A DNA stretch of 64,000 bases from Cycas panzhihuaensis (taxonomy: Eukaryota; Cycadophyta), in the NCBI GenBank assembly GCA_023213395.1, contig CM041465.1, forward strand, positions 87,179,741 to 87,243,740. Direction: 5' to 3'. Shown piece after piece: positions 59,030 to 64,000 of the stretch. Under the pieces are notes generated by a model. That model was not told the DNA's origin, did not search any database, and worked only from the letters and a program-made list of their open reading frames with translations. Each line of letters starts with the position of its first letter. Positions within the stretch are counted from its first letter, which is position 1. Both the position numbers and the translations under genes were made by a program.

Positions 59030-59395
59030 TGTTGGGGTTAATGATCATCATCGCACTCCCACCTTTCATACATGTGAATGCATATCCCACTCCTACCTTT
59101 CACACATGCGAGAGCATACATGTGAAGGTAAGTCAGGTAAGATTAAAGTTGATTTGAGTTAAGTTGTTGAGTTATGTAATATTTTATTATTTAAATTTTA
59201 GGGGTTGAGAAGTTTCCCTCCTTCTCTAAATTATATATTTGGAGAGGTGTGTAACCCTAGTATCTTTAGACAACGCCTATATTAAAAATTTGCTATGTAC
59301 TTATTCAAAGATGGATTGAATACAAAGGCTTATTGTATTTAGGTTATAATATTTTGATTATGCTCTACTCTGTCTCCATCGTTTTTATTCATTCA
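59030..59395 (+). repeat. 3' LTR of the gene-fragment element
   Basis: It starts TGTTGGGGTTAATGATCAT, ends TTTATTCATTCA and is followed by the target duplication TAAAT. It differs from the 5' LTR by scattered transitions and a few indels. Confidence 0.87.
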
Positions 59396-59400
59396 TAAAT

Positions 59401-61640
59401 TCTTTAGTAAGATATTAATCTCACAAATGATCACATATTTGTATATATATCAAAAGACAAATGATTAGTTTTGTTTATCAATAGTGGACTAGTGGAAGTA
59501 TAGTAAAAAAGTCAAGTGGTGAATTTTGGTTTTTATATAGTAGTACTATTGATTACCAACCGGTTCATATCTTTCTTATGTTAAAAAAGATGTTATATAA
59601 TTTCTTGACAAGATTTGAATCAATTTGAGCCTTATATTAATGATTATTTAAATGGAAATTTAAAAGTCATTATTACATCATGGTCCTCATGCCAAAATTA
59701 GATTTCCAATGAGTCTTCCAAATAATTTGTGAAATTTAAAACTATAAGATATGGAAAGTCAATATAAATATTGATGATTTTTTTGTTAATATTGTTAACA
59801 AGTGCAGGTAGAAAATTAAATAGCTTTATTGGCAATAAAAGCACAACAACCTACTACACTTCCTAGTAAAAAATGCCACAAAGAATTTTTTCCTTGCTTT
59901 GCCAAGAGTTGTCCTAAGAAACATTACAAAAGGTCGACTTCGAAGAGTGTCCAATCCAAGAAGACCTTTTCTAAGGTATCACTATCTCAAAAAACATAGA
60001 TCTGATTCTAGGTTAGTCCCAAAAGATTATTGTTTTATTTGTTTCCCAAAAAGGGCATTATGCTAGAAATTGCCCTCGTAAGGCATTAAACAAAGTTAAA
60101 ATATTTTTTGCTATTAAGAAAGCCACTCAAGAGCTAGTTAATGATGCGACCAAATGTATGGTTGAAGAAAGGCACCACTTGTTGGAAATAAGTTGATGTG
60201 CCCATTGACCTAATGAGCACATCACCCATATTGTATTGTAATTGATTTTTTGATTTAATGGTATATATTTACCTTAAAACAAAAAAAATAATAGAAATCC
60301 ACTTAAGATTGTCAATTAATTGATAGAATTGATAGTTGTGATAGTGAATTATACATTTATACATTCTCATTGAAGACATAAGAGTTTAGCGATGAGTTAT
60401 TATATGCTCCCTCCCCTCATGAGCATAAGATATTTTGTGTTATTTTTTTCTAATGAGGTCAAAGAAGCAATTGAAATCGACAGATATACCATTTATTCTA
60501 AAGAATTGGTCACAAGTGACACTAATGAAACCATTGAAATGAACAAGTTTGAAATGGTCTATTCTAAATGTTGCAATAATTAGTCTTAACTCATTAGTAC
60601 TACCACCATTAGGAGAAGAGTTAAAGATACTAAAAAAGATGGTCAAAATCAAGACTTGTCTTTACATTCTAGTATAGATCTTTGTAAATAATTCATGGCA
60701 GAAGGTGGATGCATTTTGTGACCCAATAACCACTTTAAATATGGTTGGACCTCAACTCATGGAACAATATGTCGATGTCATTATCCATAGAAACCTATAA
60801 TGGCTCAATTTCTATTTCAAAGTATGTGCTTTTAGTTTTTGTTAAAATAGGAGCTATGACTGTGCAATCTCAATTATGTGAATACTTTAATCCTTCTAGT
60901 ATTATTATGTATGCCGTGCCCTTCTTTGATTTAATTGGCCCAATTGCCATCAATAGAGATTATTTTGTTGCTACAATCTAAGGAGAGGTAATGTTGCTAG
61001 TGAAGGTGCAAAGTAACATTGGCTATTAGATTTAAACATTTGCAAGATTGTTATAAGCTACTATGATAAATCAAGATTGTCTGATAGTTTGGCGATGCAT
61101 TAAATTGGGATTTGATAAAGGATTAAATGGTTAATTAAAATTTAAGCATTTAAGGTGGCAACTTTGTTGAGTGCTAGATTAATAAATTTTTTCTTCTTCA
61201 TTCTTTACATCATTCATGACATAAACAGTAGTGAAGAACATAACATTTCCTAGAGGGAGTCTTTGAAGAACCTATGAAGTTGAATTATACTCTCTTCACA
61301 ATTCTAAAGTATATAGAAATATTTACAATAATATTAATGATTGATAACACTGGTACTAGTTACAAAATGTAGGCTTGGAAGACTTTTAAAGTAAATAGGG
61401 ATGTCAAAAGTGATCTATGGCAAAGTGGCTTGACATATATAGATTTTGTTCTTCTAGTTTTTCCTTGCCCCAAGTTGGATTACCTACTTTTCCAGTACCT
61501 CAATCTGGGAGAGAGAATTATCATTAACACAAATAGCGAGGTAATTTATAATCTTTTGCCAAATAATTTTCAAAAGATTTTTTGTCTACTCTATCCCACC
61601 GTACTCATTGATGAGATTAAGTTTGAATAGTTATAAAGAC
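59401..61640 (+). pseudogene. Right part of an older decayed element with a zinc-knuckle region
   Basis: After the inserted LTR element a decayed frame resumes. A basic stretch near 59880-59960 is followed near 60030-60090 by a CCHC-like segment (C-F-I-C...KGHYARNC, split by a frameshift). Downstream pieces (60392-60583, 60745-60981, 61430-61630) stay partly open but match no domain I know. A basic region plus CCHC is found in gag proteins and also in the coat proteins of plant pararetroviruses. I cannot tell these apart here and leave the class open. Confidence 0.35.
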
Positions 61641-61789
61641 GGATAAATAATTAAGTAAGAATATATCAGATTGGCACTTAGAGAAACCCAAGCTTGATAG
61701 GAAAAGAGATGGTTTGAAAGTAAAAGTTTTTGTTGAATATATCAATTTCCTACCATCTAGGAATTCAGCACTCATCATGATTAAAAATA

Positions 61790-63380
61790 CAATGGTATGG
61801 CTTTTCTCATTTTATTTTTTACAATGGGGCAACATCAACCCATTGCAAAATTGTAGGTAGCATTCGCTTCAAAATAAAGGCCATTTCTTTCATTTTGAGC
61901 CATTAAAATTAATTGGCCTTTCTCATTTTATATTTTATGATGGGGCAACATCAACCCATTGCAAAATTGTAGGTAGCATTCGCTTCAAAATAAAGGCCAT
62001 TTCTTCCATTTTGAGCCACTAAAATTAATTGCACCTATAATAGGAGGTATCCAAAATTTATTGTTGCAAGTCCTAAGCTTTGCATAATTTTTAATAACCA
62101 CTCCCAAATTCATGGTTTTGTATTTGAATTATTGGTTTTATCACATTGTATTCTACACACATTCAATTCCATGGACCAGATGTACATTTATGGTTTCATA
62201 GAAACCATGAGCCCTTAACCCACCAAGGCAACCCCTTGACAAATTTATTTATACCTTTCACTTTCCATGAGAAAGGGGAGGAAAATTTTTGTATTGTTAT
62301 GCTGTTGAAATGTTGTGAATTTTTTTTTTGAATCTCTTTGATGTTGTGATTGATGTTCATGAGATTTATGCATTTTCATATTCATTTGGCTCATTTAATT
62401 AACTATTGTTCTTATTACATTTCCCTCTTTGCTACATGTTTGCATACCAATTTTCTCCCTCTTTTTTCATTATTGTTAATCAGTTATTGGGCATTAACCC
62501 CTTTTTTAGCCATTTTTGATCTGTCCTATTGTGTTCTCTGCCCCATTCTATTTCATTTGGCTCATTTAATTAACTATTGTTCTTATTACATTTCCCTCTT
62601 TGCTACATGTTTGCATACCAATTTTTTCCTTCTTTTTTCATTATTGTTAATCAATTATTGGGCATTAACCCCTTTTTTAGCCACTTTTGCTATGTCCTAC
62701 TATGTTCACTGCCCCATTTTATTTTTTTTACAGTGGAACACACTCGTCCCATTGTAAAATTTGTCACATTATGCCTTTATCTTCATGTTATTTTCTTAAC
62801 GAGGTAGATCTTATATTATTAAAAAAATCACAATGGTATGGCCTCTTTGATTTTATTTTTTACAATGGGGCAACATCAACCCATTACAAAATTGCAGGTA
62901 GCATTCGCTTCAAAAGAAAGGTCATTTCTTCCATTTTGAGCCACTAAAATTAATTGCACCTATAATAGGAGGTATCCAAAATTTATTATTGCAGGGCTTA
63001 AGCTTTACATAATTTTTAAAAACCACTCCCAAATCCATGGTTTTGTATTTGAATTATTGGCTTTATCACATTGGATTTTACACACATTCAATTCCATGGA
63101 CTAGATGTACATTTATGGTTTCATAGAAACCATGAGCCCTTAACCCACTAAGGCAACCCCTTGACAAATTTATTTATACCTTTCACTTTCCATGAGAAAG
63201 GGTAGGAAAATTTTTGCATTGTTATGTTGTTGAAATGTTGCCAAAATTTTTTTAGAATCTCTTTCACATCATGATTGATGTTCATGAGATGTATGCATTT
63301 TCATAGTCATTTGGCTCATTTAATTAATTATTGTTATTATTACGTTTCCCTCTTTGCTACATGTTTGCATACCAATTTTC
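61790..63380. repeat. Segmental and tandem duplications
   Basis: A segment of about 115 bases with GGGGCAACATCAACCCATT occurs at 61800, 61920 and 62860. The longer block it starts (through ATAATAGGAGGTATCC, ATGGACCAGATGTACATT and CACTTTCCATGAGAAAGG) occurs at about 61910-62330 and 62840-63240. Between these, a unit of about 180 bases (CATTTGGCTCATTTAATT to the CTGCCCCATT phrase) is repeated at about 62380 and 62555, with a partial third copy at 63308. The 135-codon open frame here is a by-product of the tandem units. Confidence 0.85.
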
Positions 63381-64000
63381 CACCTTGGATGTACTTAAGA
63401 GCTCTTTTGGGATGTTTGGTTGGTGTTTTAGGGCCCTTTAATTGGTGACATGTTTGCCATTTTTGAGGTTCACCCTTTTATTTTCCATTTATTTTTGTTG
63501 ATAAATTAATTTATTTAAATATTATTCATAATTTATTTTTTTTCCTTGTTATAGATAGATAGATAGATATAGATGCTTTATTATAGTTAACTTGGCAGGT
63601 AAAAGGAGCTCTTCAAGGCTTTTATTTGTGAGTAGTGGGAATGTAAAACTTGGAACTTTATTTTCTCCTCTTCTTTTCTCTCTCTTTTTCTCTATTTTTT
63701 TAAATCATTTGGTGCTTATAGGGTAGAGAAAATTTTATTTAATATTCTCCATGAGATACTTCAAGATATACTTCATCTCAACTCATGTTTTCTAGCGATT
63801 TGAAGTCTTTTAAGATTTTTTTTTTTAAATCATCAGAAAGCGGTTGGACTAGTTGTTATGTTGTCGAAATTCACTTAAAATCTTTTGAGTGCATATTTGT
63901 TATTTCATTGAGGTTGAGAGTTATGTATGGAGAAGGGAAGATTGCCAAAAATGTTTGACATTGTTCCTCAAGGTATTACCTTTCTAACCACCTTTTTATC
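63381..64000. other. No gene recognised; short (GATA)n tract
   Basis: AT-rich DNA with a tetranucleotide tract (ATAG)n at about 63551-63575 and pyrimidine-rich stretches near 63660. No coding signal. Confidence 0.6.

Larger units (their letters stand above)
53621..59395 (+). mobile_element. LTR retrotransposon carrying host gene fragments
   Basis: LTRs of 377 and 366 bp share TTGGGGTTAATGATCAT at the start and CTTTGTCTCCATC-type text near the end. A primer-site-like TTAGTATCAGAGC follows the left LTR. A polypurine AAAGGAAAGAA precedes the right LTR. A perfect 5-bp target duplication TAAAT flanks it. The 5-kb interior is mostly AT-rich and noncoding but contains an antisense DUF538 fragment, a sense LRR-receptor fragment and a gag-like relic just before the 3' LTR. 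There is no RT, integrase or protease, so it depended on another element. Host gene pieces inside an LTR element indicate transduplication. Confidence 0.82.

Noticed and set aside
62350-62757. 135-codon plus-strand hydrophobic frame, apparently duplicated
   Set aside because: The duplication is the DNA tandem unit itself; the text is T-rich low complexity without a start context or domain.
61790-63380. CRISPR-like array of repeats
   Set aside because: Units are long, contiguous and few, with no short regular spacers; this is a eukaryotic tandem duplication.

Overview
The window reads as intergenic DNA from a large, repeat-rich plant nuclear genome. I found no intact host protein-coding gene, rRNA, tRNA or CRISPR array. 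The evidence for a plant is the element families: a Ty3/gypsy element of the Tat/Ogre type with a plant mobile domain (PMD) frame on its antisense strand, Ty1/copia pieces, L1-type LINEs with a C-terminal RNase H, and captured fragments of a DUF538 gene and a leucine-rich-repeat receptor gene. Old, deeply decayed, nested elements and very low gene density would fit a gymnosperm, but that is a guess. All bases are by-eye readings; no alignment or database search was run.

Layout, left half. Positions 1-5800 are AT-rich repeats, including the first copies of a dispersed noncoding family. A nearly full-length L1-type LINE (LINE A, 5808-13526) splits one family copy and is flanked by a 16-bp target-site duplication. 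Two long diverged copies of a noncoding block follow (about 14176-18135 and 20645-24385). A second LINE head (LINE B, 18136-19917: 5' UTR and part of ORF1 only) and a small tandem array lie between them. The second block leads into a promoter-like and leader-like stretch read on the minus strand (24850-25240). That stretch belongs to a roughly 1-kb segment which recurs inverted at 52065-53045. A minus-strand LINE (LINE C, 25968-29377) abuts a short-LTR element of about 2.9 kb (29378-32318). Positions 32319-35797 are unassigned.

Layout, right half. A 500-N assembly gap (35798-36297) hides the start of a roughly 15-kb Tat-like gypsy element. Its order is 5' LTR, PBS, gag, protease, RT, RNase H, integrase, an antisense PMD frame with apparent introns, a second RNase H, and 3' LTR ending at 51287. 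It sits inside the RNase H end of an older copia element (51288-51640). Further right, a 5.8-kb LTR element (53621-59395; 5-bp duplication TAAAT) carries an antisense DUF538 fragment and a sense LRR-receptor fragment. It interrupts an older decayed element whose zinc-knuckle region lies at 59400-61640. The end of the window is a stretch of tandem and segmental duplications (61790-63380).

Every element reading frame is broken by stops or frameshifts, and several catalytic residues are changed. Many changes are C-to-T or G-to-A, as expected for long-methylated, silenced transposons. The parts most worth a second look are the gene-fragment-carrying LTR element, the antisense PMD frame with its own TATA-like box and a nearby perfect palindrome, and the gene-like leader sequence found in several rearranged copies.
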